A stretch of DNA of 64,000 bases from Stenotrophomonas maltophilia (GTDB lineage: Bacteria > Pseudomonadota > Gammaproteobacteria > Xanthomonadales > Xanthomonadaceae), in assembly GCF_002205165.1 (NCBI RefSeq), contig NZ_NIVS01000009.1, forward strand, positions 62,001 to 126,000. The letters run 5' to 3'. The notes below the pieces were generated by a model. The model ran no database searches. It worked only from the letters and a program-made list of their open reading frames with translations, and had not been told where the DNA came from. Within the stretch, counting starts at the first letter, position 1; every line of letters starts with the position of its first letter. Of this stretch, positions 1-7,832 are shown piece after piece. The translations under genes and the position numbers were made by a program.

Positions 1-104
1 TTGTCCACTTCGTACTTCACCGGCTCGGAATCCTTCGGGATCTCGATGATGACGTTGATTTCTTCCGGCGGGTTCTTGCCCGGCGAAACGAGTTCCAGAC
101 CCAT
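1..104 (-). CDS. ppa: Inorganic pyrophosphatase, N-terminal fragment (cut by window edge)
   Basis: Soluble inorganic pyrophosphatase hydrolyses cytosolic PPi to two phosphates and so pulls biosynthetic reactions forward. Only the first 34 codons lie in the window. They read MGLELVSPGKNPPEEINVII and continue through IEIP to an EPVKYEVDK segment, which matches the conserved start of family I enzymes (the E. coli protein has IPANADPIKYEIDK there). The ATG at 104 is followed at once by this conserved start, which fixes it. The catalytic aspartates lie outside the window. A membrane pyrophosphatase is encoded about 10 kb away, so this organism appears to have both a soluble and an energy-conserving route for PPi. 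Confidence 0.9.
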   Translation of the reverse strand, partial: MGLELVSPGKNPPEEINVIIEIPKDSEPVKYEVD

Positions 105-362
105 GGGTGTGCTCCAGCTGAGAGGGGGTAGGGCGCAAAGTCCGCCATTTTATGCCTTTGCCGGTCAGCGTGCAGCGGCTGTGTTGCCGATCGGCCGATC
201 CCGGGGCGGGACGGGACCAGGGAGAACCTCCGTCCGCCCGGCAGGGTGGGCAGGCCACCACCTGATGGTGCCGCCAATCCTTACCCCGGCCCGGGCAGAG
301 GCCCGATGGTCGTGCCTGGCCGGGCGGTCGATCATCACCATGAACCCGCCTGGAGCCTGGTG

Positions 363-857
363 ATGACCCTGACGAACCGGATGGCCTGCCTGTCGATGGT
401 GCTGGCCCTGTTCCCCGCGACCGTAATCGGCGAGGCCCGCGCCCACACCGGGCCCTACGTGGATCTGGTCGACTTTCCCTACAACGAAGCCAACTGGGAC
501 CGCTTCTACGATCTGCAGGACCATCTGACCCGGGAGTTCCATGACCTGTGTGGCGCAAGGTACTGCCAAGGTGCCTATGCCAACCACATCCTGCTGCAGT
601 TCCGCTGCTCGGTGCAGGTGGCCAGCGGGAGCGTCGGCGCATGCACGATGGTGATCGGCGCCGGCAATCTCGAGGTGGACGCCACCAGCGGCAAGGTGGT
701 GCCCGACAGCCGCACCTGGGCCTGCACGGCGCCGCTGGTGCCGGGGACGTCCGTGGAGGCACTGCATGCCGCGCTCGGGCGGCGTGACGCGCTGATCCTG
801 CCGCTGCCCGGCGCGAACCAATCGATGCACGACGCGCTGTTCGACTGCCTCAACTGA
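363..857 (+). CDS. Secreted six-cysteine protein, first of a tandem pair, function unknown
   Basis: I do not recognise a function. The 164-residue product starts with a basic residue and a hydrophobic stretch (about residues 6-25) that looks like a signal peptide cleaved near EARA-HTG, so it is probably periplasmic or secreted. The mature part has six cysteines in the pattern DLC-x4-C, RCS, ACT, WAC and DCL near the C terminus. All six are shared with the next gene, which is a clear paralogue, and they could form three disulfides. ATG 363 is preferred because upstream starts in the same frame (back to 246) would bury the signal peptide. The gene is divergent from ppa and lies upstream of the iron island, but a Fur-like site separates it from the sigma factor, so co-regulation is not shown. 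Confidence 0.75.
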   Translation: MTLTNRMACLSMVLALFPATVIGEARAHTGPYVDLVDFPYNEANWDRFYDLQDHLTREFHDLCGARYCQGAYANHILLQFRCSVQVASGSVGACTMVIGAGNLEVDATSGKVVPDSRTWACTAPLVPGTSVEALHAALGRRDALILPLPGANQSMHDALFDCLN

Positions 858-892
858 CCACGCACTCATCCAACGCGGTACAGGAGATACGC

Positions 893-1369
893 ATGAAACC
901 GATTGTCCCGAACGTTCTGCTGGCGCTGATGATCTGCAGCCTTCCGATGGACGGGCGCACCGAAGAGACCTTCATCGATGCGCGCAACTATCCGAGTCAA
1001 GCGGCTGGCTGGGAGCGCTTCCGGGCGGTGGAAGCCCGGCTGGTCCGGGGCTTCGACGACATCTGCGGCGACACCTTCTGCGAAGGCGAGTACCACAACC
1101 TGCAGGCACTGCGCTTCCGCTGCTCGGTCGAGGCGGCCAACGGGCGGGTGGAAGAGTGCGTGTGGACGTTCACCGGCAGTACCGCGCGCGTGGACGCCTC
1201 CAACGGCAACATCGTGGTCGACGCGCCGACCTGGGCCTGCCGCGCGCCGCTGGCGCCAGACACGCTGCTGAGCACCTTGCTGCAGACGCTGGAGCAGCGG
1301 GACGCGCTGCATGCGCGCTTGCCTGGTACCTCCTCCAGCCTCTACGACGGCTTGACCGACTGCCTGTAG
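893..1369 (+). CDS. Secreted six-cysteine protein, second of a tandem pair, function unknown
   Basis: This is a 158-residue paralogue of the preceding gene, 35 bp downstream and probably cotranscribed. A Shine-Dalgarno-like AGGAGAT precedes the ATG. A hydrophobic segment (residues 4-17) followed by GRTEE suggests a signal peptide. The cysteine pattern is the same: FDDICGDTFCEGEY near residue 60, then RCSV, ECVW, TWACRAPL and a C-terminal DCL. Conserved blocks shared by the pair are the CG-x3-C-x-G-x-Y motif, LRFRCSV/LQFRCSV, VDA-S-G-VV-D and the TWAC-APL motif. The repeat suggests a recent duplication with divergence. No enzymatic motif is visible; a binding or inhibitor role is only a guess. 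Confidence 0.75.
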   Translation: MKPIVPNVLLALMICSLPMDGRTEETFIDARNYPSQAAGWERFRAVEARLVRGFDDICGDTFCEGEYHNLQALRFRCSVEAANGRVEECVWTFTGSTARVDASNGNIVVDAPTWACRAPLAPDTLLSTLLQTLEQRDALHARLPGTSSSLYDGLTDCL

Positions 1370-1393
1370 ATCCTCGTCAGCCGCCACTTAAAC

Positions 1394-1412
1394 GTGACTC
1401 ATTCTCATTTGC
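1394..1412. promoter_or_regulatory. Fur-box-like operator upstream of the ECF sigma gene
   Basis: Read on the minus strand this 19-mer is GCAAATGAGAATGAGTCAC. It agrees with the classical Fur box GATAATGATAATCATTATC at 12 of 19 positions, including two consecutive AATGA-type hexamers. It lies about 65-80 bp before the sigma factor start. Fur control of iron-responsive ECF sigma factors is well established in other bacteria. The match is by eye and no binding data are available. Confidence 0.5.
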
Positions 1413-1475
1413 GGAGTAACATCCCGCGCCTTACGGGTTGCCGTGTCCCTGCGGTCCCGCTTCGTGCATCGGCCC

Positions 1476-1976
1476 ATGTCCTCCAACGCCACCACCCTCA
1501 CCGAGCTGTTGATCCGCGAACGCCCGGCGTTGCTGCGCCTGGTGCAGCGCATTCTGGGCAGCGATGGCGGTGCGGAGGACGTGATCCAGTCGATCTGGTT
1601 CAAGGCGCGGGGCGTGGACAGCGGGCAAGCGATCAGCAACCCCCGGGCGTACCTGTACCGGCTGGCGGCCAACCTGGCCACCGACCACGGCCGCGAGCGG
1701 ACGCGGCGCACGCGTCTGTTGGCCGAGCATTACCTGTGGGGGCCCGACGAGGTGCTCTCCACTGAAGAGCAGGCGATGGCGCAGGACGAACTGCAGCGCG
1801 TGCTGGCGGCCGCCGAGCATCTGCCCGAGCCTACGCGCACGATTTTCCGCCTCCACCGGTTGCAGGGCATGACCCAGGCCGAGGTCGCCAGACGCCAGGG
1901 CGTGTCGGTGACGACGGTCGAAAACCACGTGCGCAGCGCCTTGCAGCGCCTGGCCTGGGCGCGCAGCGGGCGTTGA
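1476..1976 (+). CDS. FecI-like ECF sigma-70 factor
   Basis: Extracytoplasmic-function sigma factor of about 166 residues, the usual size for the FecI group. Region 2 is visible as LLRLVQRILGSDGGAEDVIQ and the following FKARG, then YLYRLAANLATDHGRER; region 4 as the helix-turn-helix segment MTQAEVARRQGVSVTTVENH. It should direct RNA polymerase to the TonB-receptor genes downstream and be held by the FecR-like protein of the next gene. ATG 1476 gives the normal start of the family; GTG 1443 in the same frame would add 11 residues. There is no strong ribosome site at either. A Fur-like box lies upstream, as expected for iron-starvation control. Confidence 0.88.
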   Translation: MSSNATTLTELLIRERPALLRLVQRILGSDGGAEDVIQSIWFKARGVDSGQAISNPRAYLYRLAANLATDHGRERTRRTRLLAEHYLWGPDEVLSTEEQAMAQDELQRVLAAAEHLPEPTRTIFRLHRLQGMTQAEVARRQGVSVTTVENHVRSALQRLAWARSGR

Positions 1977-1988
1977 GCGGCACGCATC

Positions 1989-2010
1989 CGGGCTTGGGGA
2001 AGCCCGTTTC
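1989..2010 (+). terminator. Hairpin between sigma factor and anti-sigma genes
   Basis: CGGGCTT-GGGG-AAGCCCG forms a perfect 7-bp stem followed by TTTC, 12 bases after the sigma stop. A CATAAT hexamer follows at 2025-2030 and could be a separate -10 for the downstream gene. It may be an attenuator or partial terminator, with no proof of activity. Confidence 0.4.
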
Positions 2011-2086
2011 CCATCCGTCTTGATCATAATGCCGTCCCTTCCGGCCTCTTCTTCGTCCGCGCGCGCCTGCGCACCCCCTGCCAGCC

Positions 2087-3079
2087 ATGAGCCCGCACGA
2101 ACAGCCTCCGATGCCCCGACCCTTGCCACCGTCCGACCCTGCCGCCGTCCAGGCCCGCGCCTGGATTGCCTGGCTGGCCTCCGGCGCGGTCGAGCCGGTG
2201 CAGATGCAGGCCTTCGAGCAATGGCTGGCCGAGCCGGACAACCGCCGCACGTTCGAGTACGAGCGCCAGTTGTGGCGCAGCCTCGGTCCGCAGCCGCAGC
2301 CGCAGCCGAAGCCGGCTCCGGCCGCGGCTGCATCACGGTCGCGGCGCCGCGCGCGCTGGCCTGCCGTTGCGGCGGCCACCGCGGCCCTGTTGGCGTTGGC
2401 CTGGGTGGCGCCGGAGGCGTGGCTGCGGCTGCAGGCCGATCACCGCAGCGGCACCGCCATCCAGTCCGTGGCGCTGCCCGACGGCAGCCGCGCCGTGCTC
2501 GATGCCGACAGCGCCATCGCGGTCCGGTATGACGGACAGGTGCGCCGCATCGCGCTGCTGCGCGGACAGGCCTGGTTCCAGGTGACGCCCGACCCGGCGC
2601 GTCCGTTCCAGGTTGAAGCGCAGGGCGGGGTAATCGAGGACATCTCCACGGCATTCACCGTCGCGCGCGAAGACGCGCATGTGGACACCGTCGTCGAGCA
2701 GGGGCGGGTCCGGGTCGCGGCGGCCGATCGCGGTGGCTGGACCTATCTGGACGCGGGGCAGCAGGCGCGTTTCGCCCCGGGTGGGCGGGTGACGCGGCAG
2801 GACGATGTCGCGCTGGACCGGATCGCCGCCTGGCGCCAGGGCGAACTGTTGCTGGATGCAACCAGTGTCGAGGAGGCGGTGCATCGCATCGCGCGCTATC
2901 GGCCCGGCGCCACCTTCGTGCGCGGGGATCTGACCGGTTTGCCTGCGGTCAACGCCGCCTTCCGCATCGACCGGCCGGAGCAGGCCCTGGATGCGCTGGC
3001 GGTCAGCGCCGGGTTGAGCGTGACCCGCCTGCCGATGGGCGTGGCGATCGTGGCACCGGCCAGCGCCACCACGGAGTAG
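2087..3079 (+). CDS. FecR-like transmembrane anti-sigma factor
   Basis: FecR-family regulators span the inner membrane, bind an ECF sigma factor inside and the STN domain of a TonB-dependent receptor outside. The 330-residue product has the N-terminal sigma-binding DUF4880-like region (ARAWIAWLASGAVEP, then FEQWLAEPDNRRTFEYER), a proline-rich linker, one membrane segment (about residues 93-112) and a periplasmic FecR domain with SVALPDGSRAVLDADSAIAV and FQVEAQGG. A C-terminal DUF4974-like segment ends near LSVTRLP. It lies 110 bp after the sigma gene and about 200 bp before the receptor. ATG 2087 and ATG 2111 are both possible starts; the first is used. Confidence 0.88.
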   Translation: MSPHEQPPMPRPLPPSDPAAVQARAWIAWLASGAVEPVQMQAFEQWLAEPDNRRTFEYERQLWRSLGPQPQPQPKPAPAAAASRSRRRARWPAVAAATAALLALAWVAPEAWLRLQADHRSGTAIQSVALPDGSRAVLDADSAIAVRYDGQVRRIALLRGQAWFQVTPDPARPFQVEAQGGVIEDISTAFTVAREDAHVDTVVEQGRVRVAAADRGGWTYLDAGQQARFAPGGRVTRQDDVALDRIAAWRQGELLLDATSVEEAVHRIARYRPGATFVRGDLTGLPAVNAAFRIDRPEQALDALAVSAGLSVTRLPMGVAIVAPASATTE

Positions 3080-3282
3080 CGCGACGACCCTGTGCCACCG
3101 TCGCTTGGCACGCGGGCGGTCTCGCGTCGAGCCCGGGCAGGCGACGGGTCTTGGGGTTGCGCCCGGTTCGTTCGTCTTACCCGGCATAACGTACCCGCCG
3201 CCGCCACGTACGTCCGCTGCATCCGCACTGCTGTGCGGATGACCCGCCTCTGCGGCACTGATCTTTTTTGACAGGTTTTTTC

Positions 3283-6198
3283 ATGCGTACTCCTACCCGC
3301 ACGGGCCATCGTCCGCGCCCGTCACGTCTCTGCATCGCCCTGCTCACCGCCGGCCTGGCGGCCGCGCCCGCACTGCCGGCCCTGGCCCAGTCCAGCCCGG
3401 CCTCCGCTGCGGCGACGCTGCGTTTCGATATTCCCGCCCAGCCGCTGTCCGCTGCGCTGCGCACCTACATGCGGCAATCCGGTGTCCAGGTCGCCTATCC
3501 GGCCGCGCTGGCCGAAGGCGTGACCTCCACGGCGGTGGCCGGGCAGATGGATGCGCAGGCTGCGTTGCTGCAGCTGTTGCAGGGCAGTGGGCTGAGCATG
3601 CGCCAGGTCGGTCCGGAGGCGGTCACGCTGGAGCGCGCCGTGGCGGCCAGCACCGACGATGGCCTGATCGTCACCGATGCGCTGAGCGTGGCCGGTGACC
3701 GCATCGAGGGCGGCAGCGATGCCGAGCGCGCGCTGGAGGTGTACCGCACCGCCGGTTCCAGCGCCTACATCGCGCGCGCCACCATCGAGCGGTTCCGCGG
3801 CACCTCCACCTCGGACATCGTCAAGGGCGTGGCGGGCGTCACCGCGGGCGATCCGCGTACGGCCAACGCGCTGGACGTGAACATCCGCGGCATCCAGGGC
3901 CAGAGCCGCATTCCGGTGATCATCGACGGCGGGCAGTCCACCATGGATACCTACCGTGGTTACGCAGGCCAGTCGCAGCGCACCTATCTGGATCCGGACC
4001 TGATCTCCAACATCACCATCACCAAGGGCCCCAGCCTGGGCGTCAACGCCTCCGGTGGCATCGGTGGCGTGGTCGAAATGGAAACGCTGAAGATCGAGGA
4101 CGTGCTGCGCGAGGGCCGCGACGCCGGGCTGCGCGTGCGCACCGGCATGGCCAATGCGAGTGCCAATAACCTGCCTGCCTACGACGCCGCACCGCGTACC
4201 GACCGCAGCGCGCTGGGCAGCCAGTTCTTCAACATCGCCACCGCCAAGCATTGGGATCGCTTCGACCTGGTCGCCGCCTACGCATGGCGCGAGAACGGCA
4301 ACTATTTCTCCGGCAAGCACGGCTACGACGACTTCCCGCAGACCCGGCGCACGTTGGCACCGTTGAATCCGCCGGACACCGAAGTGTTCAACACCTCCTC
4401 GCGCTCGGAGTCGTTCCTGCTCAAGGGCACCTGGCGCATCGACGACGATCAGACGCTGGAAGCGGGGTATCGCCGTTATGAAGGCACCGCGGGCGAAATC
4501 ATGGCCTCGCAGATCATCCGCGTCGATCGCGACCGCGTGCCGCAGTGGGATCCGGGCCATGTCGACATGGATGCCTACAACCTGCGCTACCGCTTCAACC
4601 CGGACAACGAGCTGATCGACCTGAAGGCCAACCTCTGGTACACCGACGCCGACAGCCTGATGTACAACGGCCTGACCGGCATCACCCCCTGGTACTTCGA
4701 TCGTCGCACCGAATGGTACGACGGCCCCTCGTTCAACACCGATCCGGGCTACAAGGATGCCTACCGCAACGAGCTGACCCAGACCCGGCTTGGCGTCGAT
4801 GTGGGCAACACCACGCATCTGGACGGCAGCGCCGGGCTGTTCACGCTGGACTACGGCCTGTCCTTCAGCGACGAGGACGTCGGTCCCGGCCCGCACTCGC
4901 CGGTCATGCACGACGATCTGGTCAACAACCGTTTCCTGCGCAACGCCGAGCGCAAGGAATACAGCGCCGTGGCCTCGGTCAAATGGCAGCCGGACGAACA
5001 TTGGGAAGTGGTGGTCGGTGGCCGCTACAACCGCGTCAACGTGCATGACCGCAACCGCCTGGCCACGCCGGAAACGTACGGCGTGATCGGTCAGTACCGC
5101 TACACGCAGCTGCTCAATGGCAACCCCAACCTGCCGGCGTGGCGCGCCAAGCGCATCGCCATGCTGAACTGGTATCCGGATGCGAACGGCCAGTTCACCG
5201 AGGCCTCGCTGCTGGCTTCGCCGTATGAGAAGGGCACGGTCGGCGACATCACCGGATGGAACTTCTACGACGCCGATGACGCCGAAGACCTGAGCGTGCC
5301 GGTCAGCTGGACCTGGTCGACGCCGATCCGGCGCCGCGACAGCGCGTTCATGCCCAGCGCCAGCGTGGCTTACCGTTTTGACGAAGACACCATGGTCTAC
5401 GTGAAGTACGCCGAGGGCGTGAAGCTGCCGAGCCTGTTCGAGACCACGCTGGGCCTGTTCACCGCGGCCAAGCCGACCGGTGAGCTCAAGCCGGAGCGGG
5501 CGGGCACCTGGGAGGTCGGTGCGAGCACGGTGCGCCACAGCCTGTTCACCGAGGGCGACCAGGCTGGCTTCAAGCTGGCCTACTTCAACACGCGCATCGA
5601 TGACCTGATCACCCGCGACTACCGCACCCTGTCGGCCGGGCTGATCCGCAACGTGGACCGCTTCAAGGTCTCCGGCGTGGAGTTCCAGTCCAGCTATGAC
5701 AGCGGCACGGTGTTCGCCGATCTGTCCGCGCATTACTACCTCCAGGCCAAGACCTGCGCACCGGACATCGCCGCCGAACGCCGCGCCTACGGTATCCAGC
5801 GCAGGATCGAGGAACTGAAGAACACGCCGGACTGCGTGGATGGGGGTTTCGAGGGGTCCTACAGCAACACCCAGAACCCGCCGCGCTACAACGTCAACCT
5901 GACCCTGGGCTCGCGCCTGTTCGACCAACGGCTGAGCTTCGGTACCCGGGTGATCCACAACGCCGGCCCGATCAGCAAGCTGGACAAGGAATGGAACGTC
6001 GGCCTGTCGGCGATCCAGCAGCTGTACCGCCCGGCGACCATCGTGGATCTGTTCGCCAGCTGGCAGGCCAGCGAGCAGTTCGCGGTGGATCTCAACGTGG
6101 ACAACCTGACCGACCGCTACTATCTCGATCCGCTGGCGCTGGGCGTGATGCCCGCACCGGGCCGGACCGTACGGCTGGCGCTGACCTACCGCTACTGA
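3283..6198 (+). CDS. TonB-dependent outer-membrane receptor with STN signalling domain (probable heme/iron receptor)
   Basis: A 971-residue outer-membrane receptor. A signal peptide ends near ALAQ. An STN (secretin/TonB short N-terminal) domain follows (LRFDIPAQPLSAALRTYMRQ and on to about residue 125), then a plug with VNIRGIQGQSRIPVIIDG and ITITKGPSLGVNASGGIGG, then a beta-barrel ending in VRLALTYRY with the usual terminal aromatic. STN receptors signal their own expression through FecR/FecI pairs, which lie just upstream. Heme oxygenase and a private TonB-ExbBD lie downstream, which points to heme or hemoprotein uptake. The FRAP/NPNL-like stretch (VKLPSLFE ... PTGELKPE) lacks the histidine typical of heme receptors, so another iron chelate is possible. 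ATG 3283 is used because the in-frame TTG 3268 is weak. Confidence 0.85.
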   Translation: MRTPTRTGHRPRPSRLCIALLTAGLAAAPALPALAQSSPASAAATLRFDIPAQPLSAALRTYMRQSGVQVAYPAALAEGVTSTAVAGQMDAQAALLQLLQGSGLSMRQVGPEAVTLERAVAASTDDGLIVTDALSVAGDRIEGGSDAERALEVYRTAGSSAYIARATIERFRGTSTSDIVKGVAGVTAGDPRTANALDVNIRGIQGQSRIPVIIDGGQSTMDTYRGYAGQSQRTYLDPDLISNITITKGPSLGVNASGGIGGVVEMETLKIEDVLREGRDAGLRVRTGMANASANNLPAYDAAPRTDRSALGSQFFNIATAKHWDRFDLVAAYAWRENGNYFSGKHGYDDFPQTRRTLAPLNPPDTEVFNTSSRSESFLLKGTWRIDDDQTLEAGYRRYEGTAGEIMASQIIRVDRDRVPQWDPGHVDMDAYNLRYRFNPDNELIDLKANLWYTDADSLMYNGLTGITPWYFDRRTEWYDGPSFNTDPGYKDAYRNELTQTRLGVDVGNTTHLDGSAGLFTLDYGLSFSDEDVGPGPHSPVMHDDLVNNRFLRNAERKEYSAVASVKWQPDEHWEVVVGGRYNRVNVHDRNRLATPETYGVIGQYRYTQLLNGNPNLPAWRAKRIAMLNWYPDANGQFTEASLLASPYEKGTVGDITGWNFYDADDAEDLSVPVSWTWSTPIRRRDSAFMPSASVAYRFDEDTMVYVKYAEGVKLPSLFETTLGLFTAAKPTGELKPERAGTWEVGASTVRHSLFTEGDQAGFKLAYFNTRIDDLITRDYRTLSAGLIRNVDRFKVSGVEFQSSYDSGTVFADLSAHYYLQAKTCAPDIAAERRAYGIQRRIEELKNTPDCVDGGFEGSYSNTQNPPRYNVNLTLGSRLFDQRLSFGTRVIHNAGPISKLDKEWNVGLSAIQQLYRPATIVDLFASWQASEQFAVDLNVDNLTDRYYLDPLALGVMPAPGRTVRLALTYRY

Positions 6199-6211
6199 TG
6201 CCCGGACACGA

Positions 6212-6236
6212 CAGGGGCCGGCATTGCCGGCCCCTG
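6212..6236. terminator. Stem-loop after the receptor gene
   Basis: CAGGGGCCGGC-ATT-GCCGGCCCCTG is a perfect 11-bp stem with a 3-base loop, between the convergent receptor and DUF2789 genes. There is no T-run, so it is a probable bidirectional or REP-like stop, not a classic intrinsic terminator. Confidence 0.55.
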
Positions 6237-6290
6237 CGTGCATCCGGCCGGCACCAACGGCGTCGGCCGGCATCAGATGCCCGTGATCGC

Positions 6291-6548
6291 TCAGCCGGCG
6301 TTGGCCTGCGCGGTTGCATCCGCGTGCAGCGCTTCGCTGAGCTCATCGACCACGATCGCCCACTCCGCATCCGAGCGCAGCTGCTCGGTCAGGAACTGGC
6401 GCTGCCCGTCATTCCAGTACGGCGCTTCGATCAGGCGGATCTCGTTGGACAGCTGGTGGTCGCGGATGAAGGCGGCGATCGCCTCCTCGCTGGCGTCCAG
6501 CCCGAGCTGCAGGAACAGATTGGTCATGCGCGGTTCGGTGGTGATCAT
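6291..6548 (-). CDS. DUF2789 family small protein
   Basis: An 85-residue cytosolic protein of the DUF2789 family, recognised from LFLQLGLDASEEAIAAFI near the N terminus, the central APYWNDGQRQFLTEQL and the EWAIVVDELSEAL end. Members are short, acidic and of unknown function. ATG 6548 is used because GGAA lies just upstream in CTGGAATGACA; ATG 6527 (starting MTNLFLQLG) is the alternative. It runs against the surrounding iron genes and separates the receptor from heme oxygenase. It therefore has its own promoter and is probably a bystander in the island. Confidence 0.75.
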   Translation of the reverse strand: MITTEPRMTNLFLQLGLDASEEAIAAFIRDHQLSNEIRLIEAPYWNDGQRQFLTEQLRSDAEWAIVVDELSEALHADATAQANAG

Positions 6549-6713
6549 CGTGTCATTCCAGTGGCAGGGCGTGGCCCGTATTATCGGGGCAAGGCCGTGA
6601 CGGTGGCATGTGACGGACGCAACGCTCCCCACGCGACAATGGGCTTGGGGTTGCAGCCGTGACAGACGTCTTCAACAGAGAACCGCGCCCCACTTTCCCA
6701 GCCAAGCCTTGCC

Positions 6714-7301
6714 ATGATCGTCATCGATACTCCCCAAGCCACCCGCAGCCAACGCCTCAAGGCCGCCACCCGTGACAGCCACGGCGCGCTGGACAAGCGC
6801 ATCATGGCCGGCGACATTTTCGCGAGCCGCGACCTGTTCGCAAAGTTCCTGCGTGTGCAATATCGCTTCCACCGCGATATCGACGCGCTGTACGGCAACC
6901 CTGCGCTGGACGCGCTGCTGCCCGATCTTGACGAGCGGCGCCGGCTGCCCCTGATCGCCCGTGACCTGGCCGATCTGGAACAGACGCTGCCGCTGCCGCC
7001 CTCCACGCGGCTGGATGGCGACCTGCCGCTGCCGGCCGCGCTGGGCTGGCTGTATGTTGCCGAAGGTTCCAACCTGGGGGGCACCGTGCTGTACAAGATG
7101 GCCGCCAGACTCGGGCTGGACAGTGACTTCGGCGCGCGCCATCTGGCCGCGCATCCCGATGGTGCGGCCCGCCATTGGCGCGAGTTCACGGCCGCGCTGG
7201 ACGGCGTCGCACTCACCCAGGCGCAGGAGCAGCAGGTGATCGATGCGGCCGACGCGGCCTTCCGCAGTGTGCACGGGCATGTCGAGGAAGAGTTCGCATG
7301 A
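6714..7301 (+). CDS. hemO: Heme oxygenase (HemO/PigA/BphO type)
   Basis: Cleaves heme to biliverdin, CO and ferrous iron in the cytoplasm, releasing iron from imported heme. The 195-residue product is the normal size. The proximal heme ligand is predicted as His23 in RDSHGALDKRIM, and the distal glycine-rich helix is GWLYVAEGSNLGG (residues 111-123), both hallmarks of the bacterial HemO/BphO family. ATG 6714 gives the standard short N terminus. It lies between the TonB receptor and the exbB-exbD-tonB set, on the same strand. Because no bacteriophytochrome gene is nearby, an iron-supply role is more likely than chromophore synthesis. Confidence 0.88.
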   Translation: MIVIDTPQATRSQRLKAATRDSHGALDKRIMAGDIFASRDLFAKFLRVQYRFHRDIDALYGNPALDALLPDLDERRRLPLIARDLADLEQTLPLPPSTRLDGDLPLPAALGWLYVAEGSNLGGTVLYKMAARLGLDSDFGARHLAAHPDGAARHWREFTAALDGVALTQAQEQQVIDAADAAFRSVHGHVEEEFA

Positions 7302-7350
7302 CCGTCGCCCGCTGCCAGCCCGCTGTGCCGGACCACCGCGGCCACCCGTG

Positions 7351-7743
7351 ATGCGCTGGCTCTGGTTCGGCCTGGGCTGGATCATGGTGGCGCTGGGCGT
7401 CATCGGCGCCCTGCTGCCGGTGATGCCGACCACGATCTTCCTGATCCTGGCGGTCGGCTGCTTCGCGCGCAGTTCGCCCAGGTTCGAGCGCCGGCTGCTG
7501 GAGCATCCCCGCTACGGTCCACCGCTGCGGTTGTGGCGGGAGCAGGGCGCGATCAGCCGCAAGGGCAAGGCCTTCGCGGGCGCCGGGATGGCGTTCGGCT
7601 TCGTCATGTTCTGCTGGGGCGCGCATCCGTCCTGGCCGCTGCTGCTCGGTGTCGGCCTGTTCTTCGCCGCCAGCGCGGCCTATGTGCTGTCGCGGCCCGC
7701 GCCGCGGCCGTCCGCCACGCCCGATCACCCATCGGAGCGCTGA
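7351..7743 (+). CDS. DUF454/YbaN family inner-membrane protein
   Basis: A 130-residue membrane protein of the DUF454 (YbaN) family. The N-terminal half has a first membrane hairpin with GLGWIMVALGVIGALLPVMP and TTIFLILAVGCFARSSP, followed by HPRYGPPLRLW, the family signature. A second pair of hydrophobic segments follows (about residues 74-115) and the tail is proline-rich. DUF454 genes often lie next to heme-oxygenase genes in proteobacteria, so a role in heme handling is plausible but unproven. ATG 7351 is chosen; a GTG is directly upstream. It lies 49 bp after hemO and is probably cotranscribed with it. Confidence 0.8.
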   Translation: MRWLWFGLGWIMVALGVIGALLPVMPTTIFLILAVGCFARSSPRFERRLLEHPRYGPPLRLWREQGAISRKGKAFAGAGMAFGFVMFCWGAHPSWPLLLGVGLFFAASAAYVLSRPAPRPSATPDHPSER

Positions 7744-7832
7744 ACGTGCCCTCTGCCCCGCACTGATTCCCACCGCCTCGCCCCCGATACTTCTTCGCCC
7801 CTTTCCTGTGTCCGGCCCTGTCACGCGCCGCG

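Noticed and set aside
246-362. Longer start for the first six-cysteine protein
   Set aside because: It would place about 39 unrelated residues before a clear signal peptide.
3322-6273. 983-residue open frame on the minus strand opposite the TonB receptor
   Set aside because: A mirror frame of a high-GC gene. Its translation is Val/Gln/His/Arg-rich with no motif, and the plus strand carries a complete receptor.
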